A stretch of DNA of 64,000 nt from an uncultured Paracoccaceae bacterium (lineage in GTDB: Bacteria; Pseudomonadota; Alphaproteobacteria; Rhodobacterales; Rhodobacteraceae): the NCBI GenBank assembly GCA_947503935.1, contig CANNFR010000001.1:124001-188000 (forward strand). Reading direction: 5' to 3'. This document shows positions 7,886 through 15,379 of the stretch, piece by piece (the stretch's first letter is position 1; every line of letters begins with the position of its first letter). A model generated the notes under the pieces. The model searched no databases, had not been told where the DNA came from, and saw only the letters and a program-made list of their open reading frames with translations. Both the position numbers and the translations under genes were made by a program.

Positions 7886-8647
7886 TCAAATCGTGTACTT
7901 AAGAACCAAGTTTTCAACGAGATCTTCGACGAAGTCGATGACTTTCGTTCGCTTGATTTTTACACCAGACGGATGCGCGCAAGAGTTTCTGGTATCAAGC
8001 TTTTGAACCAAAATTTTGCGCACATCGTTTGAGATGATGTTAGCGCTTCGACAGAACTCAATGAACTTACCTTCCGGGATATCGCTGAAATCATCGCGCT
8101 GCATGATGACGGTGACCTTCACGCGCTTATCCGTATTCTTAGCGAGAGCGGCGTTGAATTCCGTCAGCTTGTGTTTGAGGATGTAGTCGAAGAGATGGTT
8201 TACGGCCAATATCCAGGCCATGACAATCGTCGCCCGATTTGCACCAACCTCAAAACAATCAAGCGTCTCCGCCAAGAATTCCTTTGCGCTCCCTACAGGC
8301 ATCTTGTGCTCTAGCGAGCGTAGCGTAGCGCTGGTCTGCGAAGTCGTCGTTTCTGCACCAAGCTTCTTGGATAACGCTTCGCGCATATGGCGCTGCAATT
8401 TGTAGCCGCTACCCGCCTTCACAAACTTCTGTGGCTTGGCCTTAAGGCCTTCCGAAAGTCGAGAAGCCGTCGCTTTGGGCGGCGTCAAATCGCAGTCCGC
8501 GAAGCATTGATCGACCTCCTTTGAGGTCGCTACATCCTGACCTAATTCGACGGTCAGGAAATAGACGAACAATTCAATCAAGGATGCCTGCGACTGCGAA
8601 CTCGCACTCTCAATCGAGTTGTAGAAGCGGTTGACCGCGTCCGTCAT
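7886..8647 (-). CDS. Unknown protein with N-terminal winged-helix-like region and C-terminal HEPN-type RxxxxH motif
   Basis: A 253-residue protein. Residues 22-90 (from LIELFVYFLTVELG to LQRHMREAL) look like a winged-helix module. Residues 135-165 form a long helix (TIVMAWILAVNHLFDYIL). Residues 220-225 read R-N-S-C-A-H and are followed by PSG, matching the R-x4-6-H catalytic motif of HEPN ribonuclease domains near the end of the fold. GC content is visibly below that of the flanks. The start overlaps the stop of the upstream partner gene (ATGA). HEPN assignment rests on the motif and helical context and is not certain. Possible roles are a toxin or defence RNase, or an inactive HEPN scaffold. 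Confidence 0.55.
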   Translation of the reverse strand: MTDAVNRFYNSIESASSQSQASLIELFVYFLTVELGQDVATSKEVDQCFADCDLTPPKATASRLSEGLKAKPQKFVKAGSGYKLQRHMREALSKKLGAETTTSQTSATLRSLEHKMPVGSAKEFLAETLDCFEVGANRATIVMAWILAVNHLFDYILKHKLTEFNAALAKNTDKRVKVTVIMQRDDFSDIPEGKFIEFCRSANIISNDVRKILVQKLDTRNSCAHPSGVKIKRTKVIDFVEDLVENLVLKYTI

Positions 8648-9225
8648 TCAGCATCTTTCTTTTTCAGATCATGATTGAAGTGGTTTTCACCCATGATTGT
8701 GATCTGAATGTCTGCGGCTGAGTTGAACTCGATAAAGCCCCGTTTGTTTGCAGTGTCGCGAAAGGCCTGTGCATAGGCACTGGGCGTCTTCTCTTTCAGG
8801 GCGTGAAAGCATGTGTAGACCTGATCCGTGTTCGGCTTGTCGATGCTGGCCTTCTCTACCAGGTACTTAAGGAAGATAAGGATTTTCTCCGGCGCATTGC
8901 CCGGCTCAAACTGATCATAGAATACTCTGAGCTGCGATGTATCTACGTTCTTATCTAGCTTGGGCGAGTCAGGGTTCACGCCAGAGTCGCCACCTTCTGC
9001 AGCATTCGTCCTTTTGCGCGATGATGCGCGGCGTTTCGGTTTTGCAGGGGCGCTGTCAGCAGCGTTCGCCGCAGGCGTAGCTGGTTGCTCTGCAGGCGGT
9101 GGCGATGGCACGGTATGCCCAGTAATCCGGTCCTTGAAATCCTCGTAGATAGCTTTGACAAGTTCGACATCGCCTTCGACGTCAATGATCCCTTGGGTCA
9201 AATTGATATGCAGTTTGGTCTGCAA
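8644..9225 (-). CDS. Unknown partner protein of the HEPN-motif gene (N-terminal sensor-like strand, linker, C-terminal winged-helix-like domain)
   Basis: A 193-residue protein with a TTG start at 9225, chosen because GGAG lies 8 bases upstream. Residues 1-34 form a compact beta-beta-helix (LHINLTQGIIDVEGD then IYEDFKDRI). Residues 37-90 are a Pro/Ala/Lys-rich disordered linker with a basic patch (KPKRRASSRKR). Residues 110-180 resemble the N-terminal winged-helix-like region of the next protein: both begin with a KILIFLKYLV- or IELFVYFLTV-type helix, have a central cysteine helix (TDQVYTCF, KEVDQCF) and end in a beta wing. First gene of a two-gene transcript. Function unknown. Confidence 0.55.
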   Translation of the reverse strand: MQTKLHINLTQGIIDVEGDVELVKAIYEDFKDRITGHTVPSPPPAEQPATPAANAADSAPAKPKRRASSRKRTNAAEGGDSGVNPDSPKLDKNVDTSQLRVFYDQFEPGNAPEKILIFLKYLVEKASIDKPNTDQVYTCFHALKEKTPSAYAQAFRDTANKRGFIEFNSAADIQITIMGENHFNHDLKKKDAE

Positions 9226-9265
9226 GGCGGTAACTCCAAATAGTTGTCAGGAAACGGACAAACTC

Positions 9266-9294
9266 AATATATAGTAGTGGGAACTTGCTTGCAA
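9266..9294 (-). promoter_or_regulatory. Sigma-70-like promoter of the HEPN-module operon
   Basis: Reading the minus strand: TTGCAA (9294-9289), a 17-base spacer, then TATATT (9271-9266), about 40 bases before the TTG start. Both hexamers are close to the vegetative consensus, which is uncommon in this GC-rich window. The -35 box lies inside one arm of an inverted repeat. Confidence 0.55.
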
Positions 9295-9323
9295 GCTGCT
9301 CCGCAAGACAACTCGCAAGCAAG
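9284..9323. promoter_or_regulatory. Inverted repeat overlapping the -35 box (candidate operator)
   Basis: CTTGCTTGC (9284-9292) and GCAAGCAAG (9315-9323) are perfect 9-base arms separated by 22 bases. The left arm overlaps the -35 hexamer of the promoter above. This geometry fits repression by a DNA-binding protein, and the winged-helix-like products of the operon are the obvious candidates. It could also be a DNA hairpin with another role. Confidence 0.45.
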
Positions 9324-9329
9324 CTTAAG

Positions 9330-9603
9330 CGCCATCGTATCTGATGCGGTGATTTGTAGGATTACTTAGCAGCGCGGCTGCCTTCATGTGAAATCCAACA
9401 CCAAGCGGTATTGGCATACAATACAAAACCCGCTCCGCTCCCTCATCACCAATGGACTTCACATGAAGAAGTGAAGCACATGACTTGTGGCCTGAGAAGG
9501 AGCATGAAGAATGGCAGCTTTATCCCGTGATGCAGTGCTCACAAGAAGCCACTGTACTGCGCGTTCGGCGAAGGTCTCCTTTGGCGGGCCGCGCCATAGC
9601 GTT
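9330..9603. other. Gene-free segment with a long imperfect inverted repeat
   Basis: No convincing gene between the HEPN module promoter and the end of the creatininase-family gene. The segment holds CTTCATGTGAAATCC (9382-9396) and GGACTTCACATGAAG (9454-9468), which pair at 14 of 15 positions across a 57-base spacer. It may be a mobile-element or island-boundary remnant, or a structured transcript. Confidence 0.5.
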
Positions 9604-10380
9604 TCAGTTGAATGGCATCAAAGGGCCGCTAGTGCCCCCCACCCCCCGCAACATCTCCACGCACCGGGCCACCTGCCACTCTGCCGTGGCCCTCCCCTTC
9701 TCGGCCGTGGCGAGGTGGGCCTCGCCGACGACGCCGGCCTCATTGAGGTCGGTGGAAATCCAGCCGTAACCGACCGGGCCGATGGGGGAGAGGGGGGTTG
9801 TTTCGGCGGTGCTGATGAAATCGCGGGCCTGGGACATGTCGACGGTCTGAGGCGCGAAGTGGAGCATGAGGGAGGTCTCCATGTCGCCGCCGTGGATGCC
9901 GAAGCGGCGCTCACGCTCGGAGAAAAGGCCCTCGGGCGTGCCGAAGGCGCTCCAGGCGGCGCGGATGCAGGTGAGGCCGGGGTCGATGCGAAGCTCGCGC
10001 GAGAGGATCTCATTCAAAGCCGCGTTGCCGCCGTGGGAGTTCATCAGGACCAGCGTGCGGATGCCGGCGCGGGCGACCGAGCGGCCGATCTGGGCCCAGG
10101 CCTGGAGCGCGGTTTCGGCGGTGAGGGTGAGGGTGCCGGGGGACCAGAGGTGCTCGTTCGATTTGCCGACGGCCTGGGTGGGCAGGATCAGGAGGTTGAG
10201 GTCACCCGGGCATTGGTGGCGAAGCTCGGCCAGCATGCCCTCGGCGATGAGGGTGTCGGTGCCGGTGGGCAGGTGCGGCCCGTGCTGTTCGACGGCCGCC
10301 GTGGGGAGGAGGGCGATGGTGCCCTCAGGCAGGGTGGCGAAGTCGGGGGCGCGGAGGTGGGTCCAGTCGCGGGCGGTCAT
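9604..10380 (-). CDS. Creatininase-family metal amidohydrolase
   Basis: A 258-residue protein of the creatininase fold. Family metal-binding motifs are visible: AAVEQHGPHLPTGTD (Glu31, His33, Asp42), MNSHGGN and GIHGGDMETSLM. Members open cyclic amides (creatinine, formamide intermediates in riboflavin and F420 synthesis, and others), so the exact substrate cannot be read. Last gene of the long minus-strand operon, coupled to the oxygenase by an ATGA overlap at 10377-10380. Confidence 0.85.
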   Translation of the reverse strand: MTARDWTHLRAPDFATLPEGTIALLPTAAVEQHGPHLPTGTDTLIAEGMLAELRHQCPGDLNLLILPTQAVGKSNEHLWSPGTLTLTAETALQAWAQIGRSVARAGIRTLVLMNSHGGNAALNEILSRELRIDPGLTCIRAAWSAFGTPEGLFSERERRFGIHGGDMETSLMLHFAPQTVDMSQARDFISTAETTPLSPIGPVGYGWISTDLNEAGVVGEAHLATAEKGRATAEWQVARCVEMLRGVGGTSGPLMPFN

Positions 10381-11279
10381 GGGGTGCTTCCATAGGTGGC
10401 GTCGAGGCGGGCGCGGAGGTAGGCGGCGCCGGTTGTGGGCGGGTATTTGGCGGGGCCGGTGCCGGGCAGCGCGGCGATGGTGGCGTCGGGGTTGGGGTCG
10501 AGGAAGAAGGCGATGGAGCGGCGCTGGCGTTTGGGCGGCAGGACCCGGTGCGGGGTGGAGATCAGCGTGTCGTTGGTCCAGCGCATGAGGCAGTCGCCGA
10601 TGTTGACGGTGAGGGTGCCGGGGATGCGGGGGACGTCGGTCCAGTCGCCGCCGCGGGGGCGGACTTGGAGGCCGGGTTCGCCGTCGGTGAGAAGGAGCGT
10701 GAGCGAGCCGTAATCGGTATGGGCGCCGGCGCCGATTTCGCCGTGCGTGCCGGTGGCGGGCGGGTAGTGGAGGAGGCGGAGCGTGGCGAGCGGCGCGGTG
10801 AAGGCGGGGGCGAAGTGGTGTTCGGGCAGGCCAAGCGTGAGGGCGAGGGGGCGGTGGAGGTCGACGCCTTGCGCGTGGGCGGCGTCGTAATAGGCGAGGC
10901 AGGTGGCGCGGAAGCCCGGCAGGTCGGGCCAGCGGTTCGGGGCGCGGAAGGGCTCGCCCAGGCGGGGGTCGTTCTCGGGCAGGTCGAGGCCGATGTTGAA
11001 GGCTTCCTTGCGGTCGGGGCGGCCGGTGGTGTCGTCGAGCGCCTCGGTGCCAAGCGCCGCCCAGCCGCGGTTGGTGGCGTCGATGGCGATCTGGTGTTTG
11101 GCGTCTGGCGGGAGGGCGAAGAGGGCGTCGGCGGCGGCGAAGGTGTCGGCGATGAGGGGGGCGGGGATGGTGTGGTTTTTGAGGAGGAAGAACCCGGTCT
11201 CGCGGCAGGCGGCGCCGAGGTCTTGCGCGAAGCCCTGGGGGTCGATCGCGAAGCGGGACCAGTCGAGGACGGGGATCAT
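10377..11279 (-). CDS. Isopenicillin-N-synthase-like 2-oxoglutarate/Fe(II) oxygenase
   Basis: A 300-residue protein with the DIOX_N start (IPVLDWSRF) and the catalytic facial triad His187 and Asp189 (GAHTDYG) and His244 (STPHRV). RRS at 253-255 provides the 2-oxoglutarate-binding Arg-x-Ser. Members hydroxylate or desaturate small molecules. The ATG at 11279 overlaps the stop of the upstream reductase. The operon context suggests an oxidative step in a catabolic route. Substrate unknown. Confidence 0.88.
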   Translation of the reverse strand: MIPVLDWSRFAIDPQGFAQDLGAACRETGFFLLKNHTIPAPLIADTFAAADALFALPPDAKHQIAIDATNRGWAALGTEALDDTTGRPDRKEAFNIGLDLPENDPRLGEPFRAPNRWPDLPGFRATCLAYYDAAHAQGVDLHRPLALTLGLPEHHFAPAFTAPLATLRLLHYPPATGTHGEIGAGAHTDYGSLTLLLTDGEPGLQVRPRGGDWTDVPRIPGTLTVNIGDCLMRWTNDTLISTPHRVLPPKRQRRSIAFFLDPNPDATIAALPGTGPAKYPPTTGAAYLRARLDATYGSTP

Positions 11280-11902
11280 GCGGGCGCCTCCTTGCGGGCA
11301 GGGGCGGGGCCGATGAGGCGGTCCATCTGGCGGGCGACCTTTGCCAGGTGGGCGGCGCGGCTTTCCGGCGTTGACGAGTCCATCAGGTAATGCGCGGCGA
11401 AGGCTTTGCGCTTGCGGGGCGCGCAGAGAAGGCCCACGCCGCGCATCAGGGTGCGCTTGCCCGGGGCGCCGACGAAGAAGGTGAGCCAGCGGGACGCGCC
11501 GCAGGTGGTGAAGACGCCAAGCCGGGTGATGTGCTGCAAACCTGGCCGGATCGTCTCGCCCTCGGCCTTCGGCATCAGGAAGGCGACGTCCGGCAAAAGC
11601 ACCCGGTCGAGCCAGCCCTTCAGCATGGCGGGCAGGCCGTACCACCAGGTCGGGTAGACGAAGATCAGCGTGTCGGCCCATTCCAGATCGGCGCAGTCCT
11701 GGTCGACGGGGGTGCGGTTGGCGGGGCAGTCGAGATAACCCGCATGCTCGCTATCCGTCAGCAAGGGTTGGAATCCGCGCGCATAGAGGTCGGTCAACCG
11801 CACCTCGGCGCCCGTCTCATCCAGCTTTGACAGAACGACGTCACGAATTGCCGCGGTGAAGCTCTCGGGCCTGGGGTGACAATAGATGACGAGCGCGCGC
11901 AT
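11276..11902 (-). CDS. NAD(P)H-dependent flavodoxin-fold oxidoreductase (NQO1/KefF type), first copy
   Basis: A 208-residue protein with the flavodoxin-like start MRALVIYCHPRPESF and the FMN-loop motif VYPTWWYGLPAMLKGWLDRV. Homologous to the next gene upstream, so the pair arose by duplication. Likely reduces a flavin, quinone or nitrogenous ring compound with NAD(P)H. The stop overlaps the oxygenase start. Confidence 0.85.
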   Translation of the reverse strand: MRALVIYCHPRPESFTAAIRDVVLSKLDETGAEVRLTDLYARGFQPLLTDSEHAGYLDCPANRTPVDQDCADLEWADTLIFVYPTWWYGLPAMLKGWLDRVLLPDVAFLMPKAEGETIRPGLQHITRLGVFTTCGASRWLTFFVGAPGKRTLMRGVGLLCAPRKRKAFAAHYLMDSSTPESRAAHLAKVARQMDRLIGPAPARKEAPA

Positions 11903-12484
11903 TCAGAGGGTCCTCATTTCTTCCATCACCCGCTTGTGAAAGCCCCGGCGGGCATCCTGGCTGGCGCGGTTCATGTCGTAAAGCGCCAGATAGCGCATCT
12001 TTTCGGGCCGGCAGACATGCCAGACCGCGCGGGTCACGCATTTGCGCGGCGGATCGCCCGCCAGCATCGCGCGAAGCCGCGTGCCGCCATAGGTGGTGAC
12101 AGCGGCGAGCTTGCGGATATGGGTGAGGTTGGGCTTCACCGCGCCGTCTTCCAGACGGAAAGACACGCCGGGCAGGAAGACGCGGTCGAAAAAACCCTTG
12201 AGGATCGCGGGATAACCGAAGTTCCAGACTGGGAAGACGAGGACCAGAGCCTCGGCCTGGCGCAGCCGCTCGACATAATCCGCCACGGGGCCCGTGTTGG
12301 TGTCGAGGTCGTGATAGCCGCGCCGTTCAGCCTCGGTCAGGACGGGCGAGAAGCCTTCGGCGTAGAGGTCACAATCGTCGACGTCCCAGCCGCGATCCCG
12401 CAAGGTGCGGACGACCCGCTTGTGCAGGACCGATGAGAAGCTGTCGTCGCAGGGATGGGCGAAGAGGACGAGCGCGCGGGTCAT
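11903..12484 (-). CDS. NAD(P)H-dependent flavodoxin-fold oxidoreductase, second copy
   Basis: A 193-residue paralogue of the adjacent reductase, with MTRALVLFAHPCDDSF at the start and VFPVWNFGYPAILKGFFDRVFLPG in the active-site loop. The start at 12484 is the conserved Met of the flavodoxin strand; the open frame upstream is low-complexity Pro/Gly coding from the repeat-rich gap. It ends one base before the next gene. Confidence 0.85.
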   Translation of the reverse strand: MTRALVLFAHPCDDSFSSVLHKRVVRTLRDRGWDVDDCDLYAEGFSPVLTEAERRGYHDLDTNTGPVADYVERLRQAEALVLVFPVWNFGYPAILKGFFDRVFLPGVSFRLEDGAVKPNLTHIRKLAAVTTYGGTRLRAMLAGDPPRKCVTRAVWHVCRPEKMRYLALYDMNRASQDARRGFHKRVMEEMRTL

Positions 12485-12507
12485 AGTTGCGCCCTGCGAG
12501 GGCGGCG

Positions 12508-12532
12508 CCCCCCTCCCCACGAGGGGGAGGGG
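12508..12532. repeat. G/C-run hairpin in the gap before the second reductase
   Basis: CCCCTCCCC (12510-12518) pairs with GGGGAGGGG (12524-12532) around a 5-base loop. It lies 24 bases upstream of the reductase start on the minus strand and may modulate read-through within the operon. It looks like a dispersed repeat. Confidence 0.4.
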
Positions 12533-12628
12533 AGGCGCTTCGGCACCGGGCCGCGCCACCCCCAGGTCACGCAGGCGGCGGGTTTGGGGGCCTCCGGCGA
12601 CAGGTTTTGGAATGGGCTAAAGCCTGCT

Positions 12629-12695
12629 CCTTCATTCTGTCTCAAATACCTTCGGGGGGGCGCCGTCAGGCGCGGGGGGCAGACAGCCCCCCTCT
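12629..12695 (-). repeat. G-rich double-hairpin element, copy 1
   Basis: On the minus strand: hairpin 1 GGGGGGC-TGTCT-GCCCCCC (12692-12674), hairpin 2 with a 5-bp GCGCC/GGCGC stem (12673-12660), then CCCCCC followed by GAAGGTATTTGAGACAGAATG. It lies just after the FAD-oxidase gene and inside the presumed operon. The same architecture and 3' tail recur at 36777-36840. The G run can also pair with the second C run, giving two exclusive folds. Confidence 0.65.
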
Positions 12696-12716
12696 GCAGC
12701 TTGCCGCCCCGCGCGG

Positions 12717-14117
12717 TCATTCGGCCGCCTGGATCTTGGGATAGGAATACATCCGCTCGTAGCGCCAGTCGGGATCGTCCCAGGCGATCATCTTGCCGGG
12801 GTTGAGGAGGCCTTTTGGGTCGGCCTCCTGCTTGAATTTCAGCTGCCGGTCGTCGACCGTCTGGCGGCCGCCTTCCTCGAGCGTGTAGCGGTGCGGGTTG
12901 AAGACCATGCAGCCGGCCTCCTCATGCAGGCGTATGATCTCGTCAAGGCGCTCTTCGGTGGTGAACTTGACAAGGGAAAGTCCTGCGAACATCACCTTGC
13001 CGCCTTCCTTCAGCACTTCGAGGTGTTGCAGCACTTCGGGCGAGAACTTCTCTCGCATTGCGAGCACCTTGTCCATGTGGTCGGGATAGCCGTAGCGGAC
13101 CTGGAGATAGGTGATCGAGGGGTCGACCTTCAGCGCGCGCAGTGTCGTGTGGTTCCAGCCGTATTCGAAGACCGGGCCGGGGTGACGCTCCCACTCGGTC
13201 TCGTCCGAGCGGTAGATAAGCCGCGCCTCGGGGCGGCGGCCGAGGAAGGTCAGGAAGCCGTCCATCGAGTGGGGGGCGACCATGAGGGCGACGAGGTTAG
13301 TGCCGGGCTCGACATGGGGTTTCACGCGCTGGAAGTAGTCATGCGCGATGGGCGCCTCGAACACGGTGGCAAGCTTGATCAGGATGCCGTCCTCATTGGC
13401 CAGGTCTTGGGCGAAGCCGGCGGCGGGTTCGAAGGCGTCGAAGCTCACGAACATCTCGACCCAATCGTAGGCCGGGGCGAGCGGCATCTCAATTTCGGTG
13501 ATGATGCCGTTGGTGCCGTAGGCATGGCTGACGCGGGCCAGTTCCTCGCCGCGGAATTCCAGCACGCGGGGGTCTTCCTCCATCGTGACCACGCGCAGGC
13601 GAATGATGTTGCCGAGGTCACGCAAGGACCCCCAGGTGCAGGACCCGACGCCGCCCGAGCCGCCGGCGATGAAGCCGCCGATGGTGGCGGTGGCCCAGGT
13701 GCTGCTGAACATGCGGATCTCTTGCCCAGACTGCTCGCGGCATGCGGCGTCAAGGTCTTTCAGGAGGCAGCCGGGTTCGACCACAACGCGGCCGGGGTGG
13801 ATTTCCTTCACGGAGCCCATGTGCCGCATGTGCAGGATGCAGCCGCCCGCCAGCGGCATGGCCTGGCCGTAATTGCCGGTGCCCGCGCCGCGGGTGGTGA
13901 CGGGGACGTCGTGTTCGTAGCAGGTGCGCAGAACCTCGATGACTTCGGCCTCATTCCTGGGGGCCACGACGAAATCGCCGGTGATGTGGTCGAGGCGGTC
14001 CTTCAGGACGGGGGAGTACCAGAAGAAATCCCGGCTTTTGGCTTTCAGCGAGTTCGGGTTCTCGTCGAGGTCGAGATGGGAAAGGGCGGCCTTTGCGGCG
14101 GCGATGTTCGCTTTCAT
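12717..14117 (-). CDS. FAD-binding oxidoreductase, GlcD/VAO type
   Basis: A 466-residue protein with the PCMH-type FAD domain: VPVTTRGAGTGNYGQAMPLAGG for the pyrophosphate loop, and TIGGFIAGGSGGVGSCTWGSLRDLG for the isoalloxazine side. The C-terminal cap includes FNPHRYTLEEGG. The family oxidises hydroxy-acids, alcohols or amines, passing electrons to quinone, cytochrome or oxygen. ATGA overlap with the amidohydrolase upstream (14114-14117). Substrate unknown. Confidence 0.85.
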   Translation of the reverse strand: MKANIAAAKAALSHLDLDENPNSLKAKSRDFFWYSPVLKDRLDHITGDFVVAPRNEAEVIEVLRTCYEHDVPVTTRGAGTGNYGQAMPLAGGCILHMRHMGSVKEIHPGRVVVEPGCLLKDLDAACREQSGQEIRMFSSTWATATIGGFIAGGSGGVGSCTWGSLRDLGNIIRLRVVTMEEDPRVLEFRGEELARVSHAYGTNGIITEIEMPLAPAYDWVEMFVSFDAFEPAAGFAQDLANEDGILIKLATVFEAPIAHDYFQRVKPHVEPGTNLVALMVAPHSMDGFLTFLGRRPEARLIYRSDETEWERHPGPVFEYGWNHTTLRALKVDPSITYLQVRYGYPDHMDKVLAMREKFSPEVLQHLEVLKEGGKVMFAGLSLVKFTTEERLDEIIRLHEEAGCMVFNPHRYTLEEGGRQTVDDRQLKFKQEADPKGLLNPGKMIAWDDPDWRYERMYSYPKIQAAE

Positions 14118-15379
14118 TGGGGCCTCATCAGATGGTCGAGTTCAGCATAATCGGGCAGCGTGCGGTCGATCTGAACGCCGCTGCGCAGGACGATCCGGTC
14201 GGATTGCGGGCGGGCAAAGAGCTCGGTCCAGCTGCGCGCCTTGCAGATCACCAGATCGGCGGGGGCGCCCGGCGTCAGCGAGGGCGCGGCGAAGCCGCAG
14301 GCGCGGGCGGGGTTGGTCAGGATTGTGTGCACCCAGTCGTCATCGGAATGGTCCAAGTGGCCGATGCGCGTGGCCTGGCGCAGGACCTCGATCATGTCGA
14401 GATCGCCATAGGCGTAGAACGGATCGCGGGTGTTGTCGGAGGCGAAGCTGACGGGGATGCCGCGGGCCTTCATCTCATGCACCAGCGTGATGCCGCGGTA
14501 GCGGGGGGTGCGGTTTGGGTGGCGGTCTTGCAGGTAGAGGTTGCACATCGGCAGGCTGACGACGTGGAGGCCGGCTTTCGCCACAAGGTCGAGCGTGTCC
14601 ATCGCGCGGGCCTCGTCTTGGGCCGAGAGCGAGCAGCAATGGCCGACGACGACGGGGGCGTCGAAGCCGGTGTCGATCACCGTCTCAGCGATGAGGCGGA
14701 GGGTTTCGGCCGCGGGGTCGAGCGTTTCGTCGACATGGAAATCGGCCGACAGGCCACGCTCGGCCGCCATGCGGAAGAAGGCGGTCAGACGCTCGCGAAG
14801 GTTAGGCAGTGGGTAGGTGACCATGCCGAGGACGCCGCCCGAGGCCGCGACGAGGTCGGCGGTGTGGACGAAGGGGCCTTCCGCATCGAACCGGTCGCAG
14901 CCGATGAGGCAGGCGGCCTGGAGGTCAATCCGGCCGGCCCAGTCGGCGCGGAGGTCGGTGAAGACGGGCCAGGAGATATCGTCCTGCGGCGGGACGGAAT
15001 CGAGATGGGTGCGGATCGCGCTTGTGCCATGGGCATAGGCCGAGCGGAGGCCGAAGGACATGCGCGCGCGGACGTCATCGGCGCTCCAATGCGCTTCGCG
15101 GTCGGCGCTGACGGTCTCCAACGCGCCCTGGAAAGTGCCATCGGGGTTGGGGGCGCGGCCCCAGATATGGCCCTTGTCGAGATGGGTGTGCATGTCGGTG
15201 AAGGTGGGAAAGACCATCGCGCCGTCCATGTCGATGGCGATGGGCTGCGGGTCGGCGATGCGGCCACCCGCGATGGAAATCTCCGTGCGGATCAGATCGC
15301 CTTTCTGGCCCAGAAGGCAGGCGGGGATTGTGACATTGGTCAGGGTGACCGCCTCGTGCGGGATCTGGCGAAAATCCAT
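14114..15379 (-). CDS. Cytosine-deaminase-like amidohydrolase
   Basis: A 421-residue metal-dependent amidohydrolase. The cytosine deaminase signature is clear: His64 and His66 in MHTHLDKG, HVDE, VVGHCCS and ASDNTRDPFYAYG, i.e. the HxH, HxxE, His and Asp metal and proton-relay set. The start at 15379 overlaps the permease stop (TGATG) and follows AGGGAGAG. Probably deaminates or hydrolyses an imported N-heterocycle. Family members act on cytosine, isoguanine, creatinine and related rings. Confidence 0.87.
   Translation of the reverse strand: MDFRQIPHEAVTLTNVTIPACLLGQKGDLIRTEISIAGGRIADPQPIAIDMDGAMVFPTFTDMHTHLDKGHIWGRAPNPDGTFQGALETVSADREAHWSADDVRARMSFGLRSAYAHGTSAIRTHLDSVPPQDDISWPVFTDLRADWAGRIDLQAACLIGCDRFDAEGPFVHTADLVAASGGVLGMVTYPLPNLRERLTAFFRMAAERGLSADFHVDETLDPAAETLRLIAETVIDTGFDAPVVVGHCCSLSAQDEARAMDTLDLVAKAGLHVVSLPMCNLYLQDRHPNRTPRYRGITLVHEMKARGIPVSFASDNTRDPFYAYGDLDMIEVLRQATRIGHLDHSDDDWVHTILTNPARACGFAAPSLTPGAPADLVICKARSWTELFARPQSDRIVLRSGVQIDRTLPDYAELDHLMRPQ

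Noticed and set aside
10548-11390. 280-residue plus-strand frame opposite the oxygenase gene
   Set aside because: Gly/Val/Glu-rich shadow of the minus-strand oxygenase, which has complete catalytic motifs and overlapping operon starts.
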